Shown here in pieces: positions 52,886 through 62,808 of a stretch of DNA of 64,000 bases; position 1 is the first letter of the stretch; each line of letters starts with the position of its first letter. Origin of the DNA: Sporopachydermia quercuum (lineage: Eukaryota; Ascomycota; Sporopachydermiomycetes; Sporopachydermiales; Sporopachydermiaceae). Location: contig BCGN01000004.1 in NCBI GenBank assembly GCA_001599295.1, positions 744,346 to 808,345 of the forward strand, in the 5' to 3' direction. The notes below the pieces were generated by a model. It did not search any database. It was given only the letters and a program-made list of their open reading frames with translations, and was not told the origin of the DNA. The position numbers and the translations under genes are program-made.

Positions 52886-54160
52886 TCATAGATAATAATC
52901 GTTTGTTTCACCTTCCTTATTCAAGCGTTGGATAACTTCAACCTTCCAATGGCATACTTTTGATGCTGCACAGTTTTTACACTTACTCTTCAACTCTTCT
53001 TTGTTAAAATTGATACCATTAGGCAGTCGGCGACCTAACCAAAAATCTAAGCTGTTGTTTATATCAGCCAACGAGCGCTCCTCATCAGCCACTTTTTGCG
53101 AAGAGTAAAAAGGCCTCGGAGCATCTTCTGAATCGTTCCACCTGTTCCTTCGATTAGAGTAATAATTAATTTCAAACAAAGGATCAACTTTGTTGGAACC
53201 CCCAAGCAATAAGAACAAATGTGTAACAATCTTTCCTATATCGTACAAAGATTTAATCTTCATATCTTCAAGAAATTTATATGATTTGTAAATTTCCTCT
53301 AGGAATATCCCACCAAGAGTTTGCTTGATGTCAGCTCCCGACAGTTGTTGTATGAAAAACATTACAACTTCCTCTGTATTTTTCAGAGATACATTACATG
53401 CTTGTCCACCACAATCTGCCACCAGATTGCTCCAAAAATAATGATATAACCGAACTTGAGAATAATTCATTGTCTCAATAAATTCAACTGGCCTATCTCC
53501 GCCTAGCCGAGTTTTGGTATCGCTGATTTTACAAGTACCTTCCCAATCCTCAGCTGACATATTCATCACCTGCCGTAGGGTCAAGTTAGGCTGAGGATCA
53601 GTATATTCAACGCGATCAATATATCCACTTGCCATCAAAATCCCTGGACCAGCTCCTCTGTCACCACCACCANTAGATATTGGATCGAATACATACACTT
53701 CTCGTGCCTCGCCTTTGGTCAATAAATCGAACAATCTTCTAGCTAGATCCAGGAACTTTATCGCATTTAGTTCAACTTCTGATTTCAAAAGTTCTGGATT
53801 CACTGAAATCTCTTCATGAACCGCTAGTTCCATCTTCTTATGAAAATTACTTCCATTTGTCATAGCCCATGTTCTTTTCTTCGTCAATCCTTTGAGAGAA
53901 TAGTATTTTTGCAACTCACACCAATAAGGTGTTATCAGTTCGGTTACCGACAGCCTGCCATTTTTCTTTAATAATTCTATAGGAGAGGGATTTGTTGTTA
54001 TTTCAGGACCTAACTGACTCTCTGTAACCTTGGGTTCTGGTAGTTTGAATTTTTCACGAAAGCATAAGTTTGAGACATTCGGTTCAAATGGTCTCTGGAG
54101 GAGTTTCAGTGAAAACAGTTCTGGTGCAGAACCCTTGGCCAGAATCCGTTTAGAGCTCAT
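52886..54160 (-). CDS. EXO5: Fe-S single-strand exonuclease Exo5 (Dem1)
   Basis: 424 aa, similar to S. pombe Exo5 (about 400) and shorter than S. cerevisiae Exo5/Dem1 (585). It is a PD-(D/E)XK nuclease of the AddB/Cas4-like group, degrading ssDNA. In budding yeast it maintains mitochondrial DNA; in fission yeast and human it also acts in the nucleus. The SVTELITPYWCELQKYY signature is at residues 71-87. The 4Fe-4S ligands are Cys81 and the C-terminal triplet Cys394, Cys397, Cys403 (CKNCAASKVC). Nuclease-core parts include GTCKISDTKTR, with the D/K motif, and SQVRLYHYFW. The N-terminus has basic character but no strong presequence. The start is the first ATG. Confidence 0.94.
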   Translation of the reverse strand: MSSKRILAKGSAPELFSLKLLQRPFEPNVSNLCFREKFKLPEPKVTESQLGPEITTNPSPIELLKKNGRLSVTELITPYWCELQKYYSLKGLTKKRTWAMTNGSNFHKKMELAVHEEISVNPELLKSEVELNAIKFLDLARRLFDLLTKGEAREVYVFDPISXGGGDRGAGPGILMASGYIDRVEYTDPQPNLTLRQVMNMSAEDWEGTCKISDTKTRLGGDRPVEFIETMNYSQVRLYHYFWSNLVADCGGQACNVSLKNTEEVVMFFIQQLSGADIKQTLGGIFLEEIYKSYKFLEDMKIKSLYDIGKIVTHLFLLLGGSNKVDPLFEINYYSNRRNRWNDSEDAPRPFYSSQKVADEERSLADINNSLDFWLGRRLPNGINFNKEELKSKCKNCAASKVCHWKVEVIQRLNKEGETNDYYL

Positions 54161-55010
54161 TATATGACAGACCAGGTGAATGGGATGTTTAGACTTAAGC
54201 TACATTCTTTCAAAATCTAGTACAATGTATAGCCAATCAAAGCACTCAAGGTACTCAGTGTACCAACTAATATAAATGTGGCCATTTTAAGTCAGGCACC
54301 ATTTTAATCTTGATTAATCTTTCACGTGACTATCAATGGTTTTGCAAACCTGAAATGGTTCACCTAAACAAAGAGAGTGCTACAACCATATCAGGTGCCA
54401 ATAAATTAGCAGGGACTTTTACCAATCAGTCCATGTTATTCGAATTATCTTCAAGGAACGCCAGAAATATGTCACTATAGGTAAAGTAACTCAAATCAAA
54501 GGATCCCAGTAATAGTGCAACCGCTTGTTCGACAGACATAGTCCTGAATGGCTTCCAGCGAGACTGGGCTGACCTAGGCTTCTACAGAGTAACCAACTCA
54601 TAATGCCCTCTTCTATGAGTTTCATCTAGATTTAAACTTCTCAACTCAAACTCTCTTTTGACATTCCATATTGTACTTTTATTTTTATTGTGATAAATCC
54701 TAATGTTGACCTCTCTATGTTGATAGTATGTATGATGACTTAGTACAAGACGAATTATGTAATCATTTATTATCTACCGATAAGGTATAAGGGATCACGA
54801 GCCTTCTTCTGTAGACCACAGTAGAATACTAAGTAGCAATTGAGCCAGAAATGTAGTTCTCTTCCTATATATATGAACAGCTAGTCGTGCAACCTACTGA
54901 ACCTATCAATATACGCAGTTAAAGAAGCTACTAGAGATTGACTAAAGAATTGATTTTGCTTCACCTCATTATTAGGATCTTTTCTCTCCTGTGGCTATAA
55001 CAATAATAGA
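54161..55010. other. Divergent promoter region EXO5/LtrA-like
   Basis: 850 bp. Contains a GC-richer patch (about 54426-54590) with a small minus-strand ORF listed separately. Nothing else recognised. Confidence 0.6.
54426..54539 (-). CDS. Possible small or upstream ORF (37 aa), unknown
   Basis: ATG-started frame MSVEQAVALLLGSFDLSYF ending ...NNMD, 266 bp before the EXO5 ATG and on the same strand. The frame is also open for 15 codons before its ATG. Composition is protein-like and the patch is GC-richer than its flanks. It may be an upstream ORF in the EXO5 leader, a tiny gene, or chance. Confidence 0.2.
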   Translation of the reverse strand: MSVEQAVALLLGSFDLSYFTYSDIFLAFLEDNSNNMD

Positions 55011-56339
55011 ATGGAAGAATCAGAATTTATTCGGAAGTATGGGGAAATTGATGTTGAGTTCATTGACCCACCAAGAAGAACATCACCGTGGTTTGTTTAT
55101 CCTCACGCTTTGAACTATTTCCACCACGGAAAACTACACCGGACCAGAAATGAACGAGGTTCTGGTACTTTCGAATTATTTTTGGATTTATTATACGTGG
55201 GGATCATTGCTAACATAGCAGAGCATATCACCGAAGATGCAAGTTATGAAAAAATTGGTCTATACATTCTCACCTTTGTTCCTGCCTGGACTATTTGGGC
55301 AGATTTGAAGGATTTTATGAACTATTATTACTCTGACGACTTGCCGCAACGATTATATGTGCTGCTGATTCTCCTTTGTTTAGTTGCTTTTGGCAACAAC
55401 GCTCCGTTTTATTTCGATTCGAATAAAGCAGCGATTGTAGCACTTACATTCTACATGTCGGCAAGAATTATAACCGGACTCATGTTATTTTTCTATACTT
55501 TTTTTGTCCGCGAGACAAGAGAGCAAATGAGATACTACTCAATATCAGTGATATGTCTTGCATTTGTTTGGTTACTGATTATTTTGGTACCTACTGGTCG
55601 AATGCGTATCATCTGCTCTGCATTTTTGCTTGCAACTGAGCAAACATTGTGCATTGTTATGTTTCACCCATGGTTCAAAAAATTCATTAAAAGTGAATAT
55701 GGAACAGCAGTGAATATCGAGCATGAAATCGAGAGATTAAGTGCATTTTTTATTATTGCTTTGGGTGAATTTACCTACGTAGCTGTAGCAGGGTCGCCTG
55801 CAGGAATTGGACTGGGACCTAAACTTACAAGAGCAATGTGCATGGTAATTATTAGTTACAGTCTTATTTGGATCTATACGAATGGTTCTGGTAGTACTCG
55901 GGCAGTTCATGCTGTCAGACGGAGTGCACACACTGCCTATCTGTGGATATACTGTCATTTGGGCCTTGTGGCGAGTTTGGTTTTAGCTGCTGATGCTTCG
56001 GGGGAGATCCTCAAGGGAGAATATAATCAACCTTTGAGAGTTATGTTTTCTGGCGGAATGGCTTTAGCATTACTGATATTGTTGGTAATTGCATTTTGTG
56101 ATAAAGCGTTAGATGATGAAGATGGGACTTTCATTTTGAGGAAGAGGTACAGGTTGATACCACGATTACTTTGTTCAATCATTATTGCTTCTACTATCTT
56201 TTGGACGGCAGTTGGTCCTTCTGCGTTATTAATTATCACTACTTTATTAATTGTTGGAGTTTTATTGTTCGAGACATTCTTCTGTGTGCCTAGATTTGAT
56301 GGAATTGCTTTGTGCGAAGCACCAGCACACCTTAACTGA
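55011..56339 (+). CDS. LtrA-family (low temperature requirement A) membrane protein
   Basis: 442 aa. After a soluble N-terminus of about 50 residues comes the family motif FELFLDLLYVGIIANIAEHI. Around ten hydrophobic segments follow across the chain (for example LYVLLILLCLVAFGN, SVICLAFVWLLIILVP, MALALLILLVIAF, LLIITTLLIVGVLLF), so this is an integral membrane protein. Another LtrA-like block is ERLSAFFIIALGEFTYVAVAG. The name comes from a Listeria gene needed for growth in the cold; the molecular function is not known. Fungal members are common in filamentous species but absent from S. cerevisiae. The gene is intronless and uses host-like codons. The start is the first ATG. Confidence 0.88.
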   Translation: MEESEFIRKYGEIDVEFIDPPRRTSPWFVYPHALNYFHHGKLHRTRNERGSGTFELFLDLLYVGIIANIAEHITEDASYEKIGLYILTFVPAWTIWADLKDFMNYYYSDDLPQRLYVLLILLCLVAFGNNAPFYFDSNKAAIVALTFYMSARIITGLMLFFYTFFVRETREQMRYYSISVICLAFVWLLIILVPTGRMRIICSAFLLATEQTLCIVMFHPWFKKFIKSEYGTAVNIEHEIERLSAFFIIALGEFTYVAVAGSPAGIGLGPKLTRAMCMVIISYSLIWIYTNGSGSTRAVHAVRRSAHTAYLWIYCHLGLVASLVLAADASGEILKGEYNQPLRVMFSGGMALALLILLVIAFCDKALDDEDGTFILRKRYRLIPRLLCSIIIASTIFWTAVGPSALLIITTLLIVGVLLFETFFCVPRFDGIALCEAPAHLN

Positions 56340-56794
56340 CAAAACTACATCACAATACACCTTAATATGACATTTCTAAAAGTGATTGAATGAGGATTAA
56401 AATAATGATTAATGGTTCTCTTTTATACCGTAATTCCTACAAATGTTATATTTCTTTCTTTCCATAGGAGCTCATATCATCACACAGATGGATAACATGG
56501 AAATTAACTATTACCTAATCATTTATTATATGCTTCTAGGTGGCCTCCTACAGACCCTTTCTACTGAAGTAATTCTTGACGAGTATACGCAAACTCTCTT
56601 CGGATATCTCCGTTGTCTGATTTTTGTTTGATCTATAGAATCGGTAAACCTTTTCTTATCAAACCGTTTACATTGAATTGTGACCCTCAAGGCGTTTGAA
56701 ATACATAATTATCAAACGTCAAGCTCAACACTTTTAACAGTTGGAGATTCTATTGATTGAGAATCTCTTATTCCGTTCCTTGAAATACTATTAG

Positions 56795-57001
56795 AAAAAC
56801 AATTGGAACAACTACGAACAAATCGAGCAGCTTGAAGTATGTGACATTGACAAGCGGAAAACCGATTCTGGGCATAGAGTTTCCATACCGTTTCTATCGA
56901 GAGCCATCAGGGAATGGATCCACTGGCAGTCGATCCATGCTGAGTTAAGAAAGAGAGCTATGTATGACAATGTAAGAAACAAGAAAGATGGCTCAATGTA
57001 G
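56795..57001 (+). pseudogene. Possible coding relic or unplaced exon
   Basis: A 68-codon open frame preceded directly by an in-frame TAG (CTATTAG, which could be a splice acceptor) and containing no early ATG. Composition is protein-like (VSIPFLSRAIREWIHWQ) and the DNA is GC-richer than its surroundings. It has no branch-site consensus upstream and no recognised family. It also holds a 7-bp inverted repeat ATGGATC/GATCCAT near 56917-56941. Confidence 0.2.
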
Positions 57002-57135
57002 TATTGTTATTGTAACGAGATTCAATCATCTGGTATTCATAAATGTAGAAGTTTGGTTCTCCTCATCTACTTAGTTTCCACGATAGGAATGATTAGCCTC
57101 CAAAAGTCGAAACCATGTGACAAATTGCATTAGAT

Positions 57136-57387
57136 TTATGAAATGAAGAAGTGCCCTGCTTTTTGCTTATTATACCGTACCTTTAGGGATGCTATCTCCT
57201 GTTTGGTACTTCCCAAATGTGAGTAGCTACTACTAAGCACCAGCTCTTTTACCAACAATATCCACTCATGAACAAATAAAACTTTCCCATTACAAATATT
57301 TGCGTTCAATCTCTTACATAGAGCTACTGCTCGTATTGTTATTGCATCTTCATTGTTCAATTTTTGAACATCCTTTTGATACCTCAT
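57136..57387 (-). CDS. Possible small protein (83 aa), unknown
   Basis: ATG-started frame beginning MRYQKDVQKLNNEDAITIRA, with a central hydrophobic/amphipathic part (VLFVHEWILLVKELVL). No recognised domain. Composition is better than random AT-rich DNA, but no promoter or splice evidence supports it. Confidence 0.25.
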   Translation of the reverse strand: MRYQKDVQKLNNEDAITIRAVALCKRLNANICNGKVLFVHEWILLVKELVLSSSYSHLGSTKQEIASLKVRYNKQKAGHFFIS

Positions 57388-58311
57388 CTTAAGTAATTCC
57401 TCTGCTAATTACGTAATGTTTCATAGGTTTTCAAGGGTCTCATAGTATTCAAATATTTTCCAGTTCCGAGCAGGCAAACGTAAACGTAAACAGATTTATA
57501 ACTAGATGTGGAATTGAGTTTAACTAATTTGAATTTAAAGTATTTCTCCTGATTAGCTCTATTTAAATCTAGTCCTTAATCATTAAATTTTGAACCAAAT
57601 CAGTAAACGAACAAGAAATGGTAGCCAATATCAATTAAACCAGTTTAAATATTTCTTTAATGGTCAAAGTATACGATTCCTAGTACTAATATTTTTCATT
57701 CTCGAGGAATTTGTTCTCCTCCTAAAATAAAAGCATCAAACCTCATATTAACCTACAAAATAGAATACTGTGAGCCTTGATACAACTTAAAACCCAAAAA
57801 CTGTAAATCATTCAGTATTCGAAAGCAAAACAGTTTGAGATTTATCTCACAACCGGTACATGAAGTACTTGGGTTGAGTCCTAAGATTGTGGGATTTATA
57901 TTCGAAAGAATTGAATAACTCGGCTTTGAACCATTTACACAAAATGATGCAAGAACCACCTTTCTTATTCCATGCTGTAGAAAAATGTCGGCAACCAGAC
58001 TTTATAATTAAAGTTTTAACATATCTAAACTCTATATCAAACCTAATAAAGACAATCTCAAGCAAAATATTTGAATAGAAGGAATAAGGAAAAGATGAGG
58101 GAAGGAGCAGCATACACTATTATAACGTACAGACCACATTTATTGTATAAATATAAAATTATTTCCTGTCGCTCTTTTATTGTCTTTATAGTTAAAAGGA
58201 ACAAATACTCTTTCTTGAATATGGTAATTAAACATTTTATTTTAGTTGGTTTGTAGTCGAAGTAACAGATTGATAGGCAACTGAATTACTTTCGGTCCAT
58301 TACTTAACAAA

Positions 58312-60357
58312 ATGTCTTCACAAGATGTTGAAAAGGCCTCATTGGCCAAACAAGAACTCTATAATACTGTTGAACTGAATGATAACATTCCATTGACAGT
58401 TGGAAAAAAACCAACCCTTCTTCGAAGAGTTTTATTTGCTATAATCCAATTGATTGTTATCGCCTCAATCGCTTTAGGAGTCTCTTTGACTGTCGCACCT
58501 GAGCATGTTTTACAATACATTCCTTTCGTAAAAACTAATAGTGATATTTCGATTTCTGCCGCTGAACCAGTTCCATCGTTTGAACCTGTGGAAGTATTCC
58601 AAGTCTCATACCCAATTGAAGTCCCAGCAGGCGCCTATAATGTATCTCAAGTAATCTTCTCTACCACTGAAGTTGGAAAAGAAGTATCTGGAACATTCGA
58701 AGCCCCAGAAGTGTTCAACTTTACCAATGCTTTACTCTACCTCGAAACCGAAATCAACGGTACTCAAGTATCTACAGTTGCTGATGTTTTCATTGGTGAT
58801 TTACTTTTTTGGAAGACTGCAACTGCTGATCCTCAAGGAACTGGCGTTGTTTATAACTACACCAAGGAAGTTTCATTCCTTTTGGACTACTTCAAAGAGG
58901 ATCAGGAAATCAAGTTTGTATTCGCTGATGAAATCACTGGAGACTTCAACTTGACTTTAACTGCCATTTTATTCAATGCTACTACTGCTACCACTGAATC
59001 TGCCCAAGCTAAAATAGACAAAGATGTCGATTTCCATCACTACTTATTCTCGAATGATACACCAGCAGTTCCTACAATTGATTATGCTTCTATTTTCATC
59101 GCAAACCACACTCCTGATTTCATTATTCCTCTTGCAGGTGAAAGCGCATCATTACCAAAACTCCCTGCCAATGTCACAAGATCCAAGCTTGTTTTCTATG
59201 CTCTCCCTACTGAAGAGGAAAAGCATTACTTCCTTCATGTTTTGGATGAATTCAAAGATACTTTCTCCAAGTTTGGCAAGGAATTAATTGGAGGTGGCCC
59301 AATTAGATCAGTCAATGTTTATATCAATGATTTATTCATTGCCTCAGTTTCACCTACACCATTGGTTCTTAACTCTGATTTCGACCCCAAGTTATGGTCA
59401 CCAATTGTTGCTCAATCATCATTTGATTTGTTGGCATATGAAGTTGATTTGACCCCTGTTTTACCACTTCTTTGGGCTGGTGAAGCTGATTTGGCCATTG
59501 AAGTTCATAGTGATGTTTTGAAGTCCACTTTTTTCAAACCCACTCCATCTATTGTTCCTCCTGTTGGAACTGTTCCACCACCTGCATTCCCTTGGCTTAT
59601 TGACTCAACTCTTCTGGCATGGGCTTCACCTTATGTCAATGGGTCAAGTGGATTTATTGCTGCTGCTAGCAATGAGACTTTACCAAAATCTTTTGGAATT
59701 GCACCTCCTTTCGGTTTCTCTTTGACTCAAATCGTTTCCAACAAGATTTCATCAACTTTATTGACGAACTTCACTTATGACTTCATTGACGGTTCTTCTT
59801 TCAACTTCAGCACTGGTTATAACGCTACCTCCAACAATATCAATGTCCAAAGATATTATGCTCGTGGAACTTCCGGTACAGTAACTGCTATCAATATTGG
59901 AAAACAAAAGTTCAACGTTACAAATTCAACCTCTGGGGAAGCTTTATTCAATGTTTCTGCTGCACATACCTTCCCCATCTATTATACTACAAAAGATACA
60001 GTAACAGGATCCGAAGTCAACTTGACCGTTTCAGAAAAGTTCAAATTCGACTTCAATGGTACTACTTTATTCAAGGTAAAGTCTAAGCAGAATGTTACAA
60101 CAACTTTACCAGTTGGAGAGTTTGCCAATGAGCAAAAATTTAATATCTCCATCTTAGACTTACCTCCTTACTCAAGACATGTTAAAGCAGAAAATGGTGT
60201 TTTGACTCTTGATGATGTTCCAGCCGTTCTATCTGGTGAAGAAAACACCCCAGCTATCATGGAATTAGAGGATATAGACGAGGCTGCTGAGTTTGATTTT
60301 TTTGTTGAAGAAATGTGGGAAGAAATTAAGGACCTCATCAAGGATGTCCGTTCTTAG
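58312..60357 (+). CDS. PNGase A-like (peptide N-glycosidase A family) type II membrane protein
   Basis: 681 aa. A 37-residue cytosolic N-terminus precedes one transmembrane helix at about 38-61 (LFAIIQLIVIASIALGVSLT), with no cleavable signal. The remainder is therefore lumenal or extracellular, with many N-x-S/T sites. Family signatures of the PNGase A domain: GGGPIRSVNVYINDLFIASV, then FDPKLWSPIVAQSSFDLLAY, EVDLTPVLPLLWAGE and, further on, WLIDSTLLAW. Founding members remove whole N-glycans from glycopeptides in plants. The fungal relatives are little studied and activity here is inferred. S. cerevisiae lacks the family. The acidic C-terminus (ELEDIDEAAEFDFFVEEMWE) is unusual. Codon choice suggests moderate to high expression. 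Confidence 0.85.
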   Translation: MSSQDVEKASLAKQELYNTVELNDNIPLTVGKKPTLLRRVLFAIIQLIVIASIALGVSLTVAPEHVLQYIPFVKTNSDISISAAEPVPSFEPVEVFQVSYPIEVPAGAYNVSQVIFSTTEVGKEVSGTFEAPEVFNFTNALLYLETEINGTQVSTVADVFIGDLLFWKTATADPQGTGVVYNYTKEVSFLLDYFKEDQEIKFVFADEITGDFNLTLTAILFNATTATTESAQAKIDKDVDFHHYLFSNDTPAVPTIDYASIFIANHTPDFIIPLAGESASLPKLPANVTRSKLVFYALPTEEEKHYFLHVLDEFKDTFSKFGKELIGGGPIRSVNVYINDLFIASVSPTPLVLNSDFDPKLWSPIVAQSSFDLLAYEVDLTPVLPLLWAGEADLAIEVHSDVLKSTFFKPTPSIVPPVGTVPPPAFPWLIDSTLLAWASPYVNGSSGFIAAASNETLPKSFGIAPPFGFSLTQIVSNKISSTLLTNFTYDFIDGSSFNFSTGYNATSNNINVQRYYARGTSGTVTAINIGKQKFNVTNSTSGEALFNVSAAHTFPIYYTTKDTVTGSEVNLTVSEKFKFDFNGTTLFKVKSKQNVTTTLPVGEFANEQKFNISILDLPPYSRHVKAENGVLTLDDVPAVLSGEENTPAIMELEDIDEAAEFDFFVEEMWEEIKDLIKDVRS

Positions 60358-62808
60358 GTATTGGTATTTTTATTGATATTCATAATGTATAGTGTTTTGA
60401 TAATTTTTTTAATACACTAAAGGTTCTTTATACCCTTTTAAATATAACAAAGTTGCAGTTTTCAGTTGACTGGTAAAACGTGATCATATTTCGATGCTTC
60501 TATCTTTTCTTCAAATATTAGCATTTGGATTCTGATGGATCTACTATTTATAGATCTCGTCAACTATTTTATTATAGTATATCCTGTTACTTTTCCTTCC
60601 AGTATTGCGTCTTGTCGTTCTAGATTNATCCTTTCAATGCATTGTTAATGGTTTTCAGCATTAATGCATAGAAACCTAGAAGCCGTGTTATGTCATTTTC
60701 TTTAAGCAAATCAAATAATTAGGGAAACGATGTTCATGTTCATTTTCATTTTTATTTGAAAGCAAGTAGAAGATATATGTATACCCCACATTTATAACAC
60801 TTATATCAGCTTATCATATTAAATAGGCAATTAAGGAGGAAAAGTGCTTTTGTTGGCCCCCAATAAAATTTCAACAGTACATTAAACAACAATTATAGAA
60901 GGTAAATTGATTCAAACTATCATATGAGCTTTTTTTTATTGTTCTATTCTGTTCTGTTATGTTTGTTGTTTAATGTTATTATTGAACAATATCTTCGCTT
61001 GTGCTATTCTGTTCTTTCTTTCTTCATTATTTGAAAGTTTCATAACAAGTCATTTCAAGGAGGTTTAACTGCTAGCATGAAAATGACATGCACCTATATG
61101 CATGTGCGGTTGACTCGACATGTCAATAACCTTAATTAGTGTTAAGAAAAGCTAAAGAATGGTACATGACCAATGAATCAACTATGGTACCATATCATAA
61201 CAGTTCCAGCTCGATAGGTTATTACGGAGAAATGAAAAGTATGATTGATATTAATATAATGATATTTCCACCAAATCTTGTTAATGTAGAGTATTCTCTA
61301 CCGTTTCTCTAGTTAATTCTCTAATTCACTTTAGGGAATTTTGGTCCTCCAGTGCGAAACCAACCAGAACTTTATATTGAGATTGTCACATCCAAGCCTC
61401 TAACTGATGAAGCAATAGAAGTGATTAATTATTGTTAGTGAATTATACATAATAGATAAACAAGAATAATTAACAAAAACCCTTTTATAGTATATATGAT
61501 CTCCAAAACATTTCTGTTCATCTTGTCTCTAATGTCATTTTACTCTGTTTTAAAGAGAACCACATTATTTATGGGAAGGAAACTTCGCGATGAAAAGTCA
61601 AAATTTTAAGTAAAACTTTGGAACCTACGCATAGTGGACCGCCCGGATTTTCCGGGCATATCTTAATTCGGAACTGCTGAGCATGTTGAATAAAGAATTG
61701 ATTCAATAGTAGAATTAATAAAATAATTGAAACAGTATATATAATAAAAATCATAAGAAAAGCAAGCCAAAGTTGAAACGAGTAGCAATTTACATGGTGA
61801 GTTAACAACTGTCTTTAGCTGTTTTCCCCAATCTAGATTAAAGATTAATAGTTAGCGTAATTTACATTGTAAACTTGTTTTTCGAAACTTGAAACAACAA
61901 TGCCTCATATCCAATAATAGATTATTCGACACTTTCCTTCCTCCTAATACACGTTTTTAAACCAAGTTAGGCATGAAGATACTAAATGCCTTGTAGCAGG
62001 CAAAGTCCAAGAGTTCTGAGTATTCTCATTGACAATCTACGTTTATTTGGTCTCTGAGAAAATCTTCTCTCTCTTAATCACTCAGTTCCTTTAAACCCTC
62101 TTGATTTATCTCCCAACTTCCCCCATATCTATACACTATCTCCGAGACTTCCCAAATAGGCAATCAGTAAAATTATTCCATCGTCATTCTCCGAACCTTA
62201 TTTAACTCAAAAGTGAGTCAAAAGGCTATCTGACCATGTTGTAGTAATGAAGAAAAAGTTATACAGAGAAGATGATGTAAGTAAGTAACGATCAGCCCGA
62301 GTCAGTGAAAAGGAACTGAAGGAACCAAATCAGCATGATTCTAACTTCTTTTTTCCCACTCCTATTCGCTTATAGAGTTTTCGTTTTCCTTTAGAACAAT
62401 CGGATAAATATATGCTTAGATATCAATATCACTTTTAAACTACAGACCTAATATTGAGTGCAGATTGTTCAATGCATCACAAAAGTAGTTTCACTCATTC
62501 GAATAACGCTTTGTACCCTTTATAGCATAATAATTAACCCAAGCAACATCACTAGTATACATAAAGCTACTTAGGTGATATTGTATTGAAACTAATTAGG
62601 AGATTAACTGCTAGTCATCAGAAGCAAAGATTTTGTTTTCAGCAACATCAAATGTATATATACACGAGTTACAATATATGAAAGATGAATTGCTCAACAG
62701 AAAGTATCATGAAACTGATATAGGAACTAACAATCAAACTCAAACAGCAACAGACATAACTACAACTGAAACAACAACCGCAACTACACGAACCATACAG
62801 CTATCATA
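60358..62808. other. 2.45-kb intergenic region
   Basis: No gene I can support. It holds several palindromes: ACATGCA/TGCATGT (61086-61105), TATGGTACCATA (61183-61194) and a GC-rich hairpin (61641-61657). A hydrophobic 79-codon minus frame at 61569-61808 runs through that hairpin and is doubtful. TATATATACA near 62651 and a CAA-rich leader precede the next gene. Confidence 0.6.
61641..61657. repeat. GC-rich 7-bp stem-loop
   Basis: GCCCGGA, loop TTT, TCCGGGC: a perfect stem of mostly G-C pairs in otherwise AT-rich DNA. Could be part of a structured RNA or a protein site. No downstream T-run on the plus strand. Confidence 0.8.

Larger units (their letters stand above)
56340..58311. other. 2-kb intergenic region
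   Basis: Between two plus-strand genes. It contains a 68-codon open frame without ATG (56795-57001), a minus-strand 83-aa ORF (57136-57387), and short overlapping frames at 57750-58110 that look random. The last part is the promoter of the PNGase A-like gene. Confidence 0.6.

Noticed and set aside
54505-54520. 16-bp match CCCAGTAATAGTGCAA to position 28153
   Set aside because: One such match is expected by chance between two places in a 64-kb AT-rich window, and the flanks do not align.
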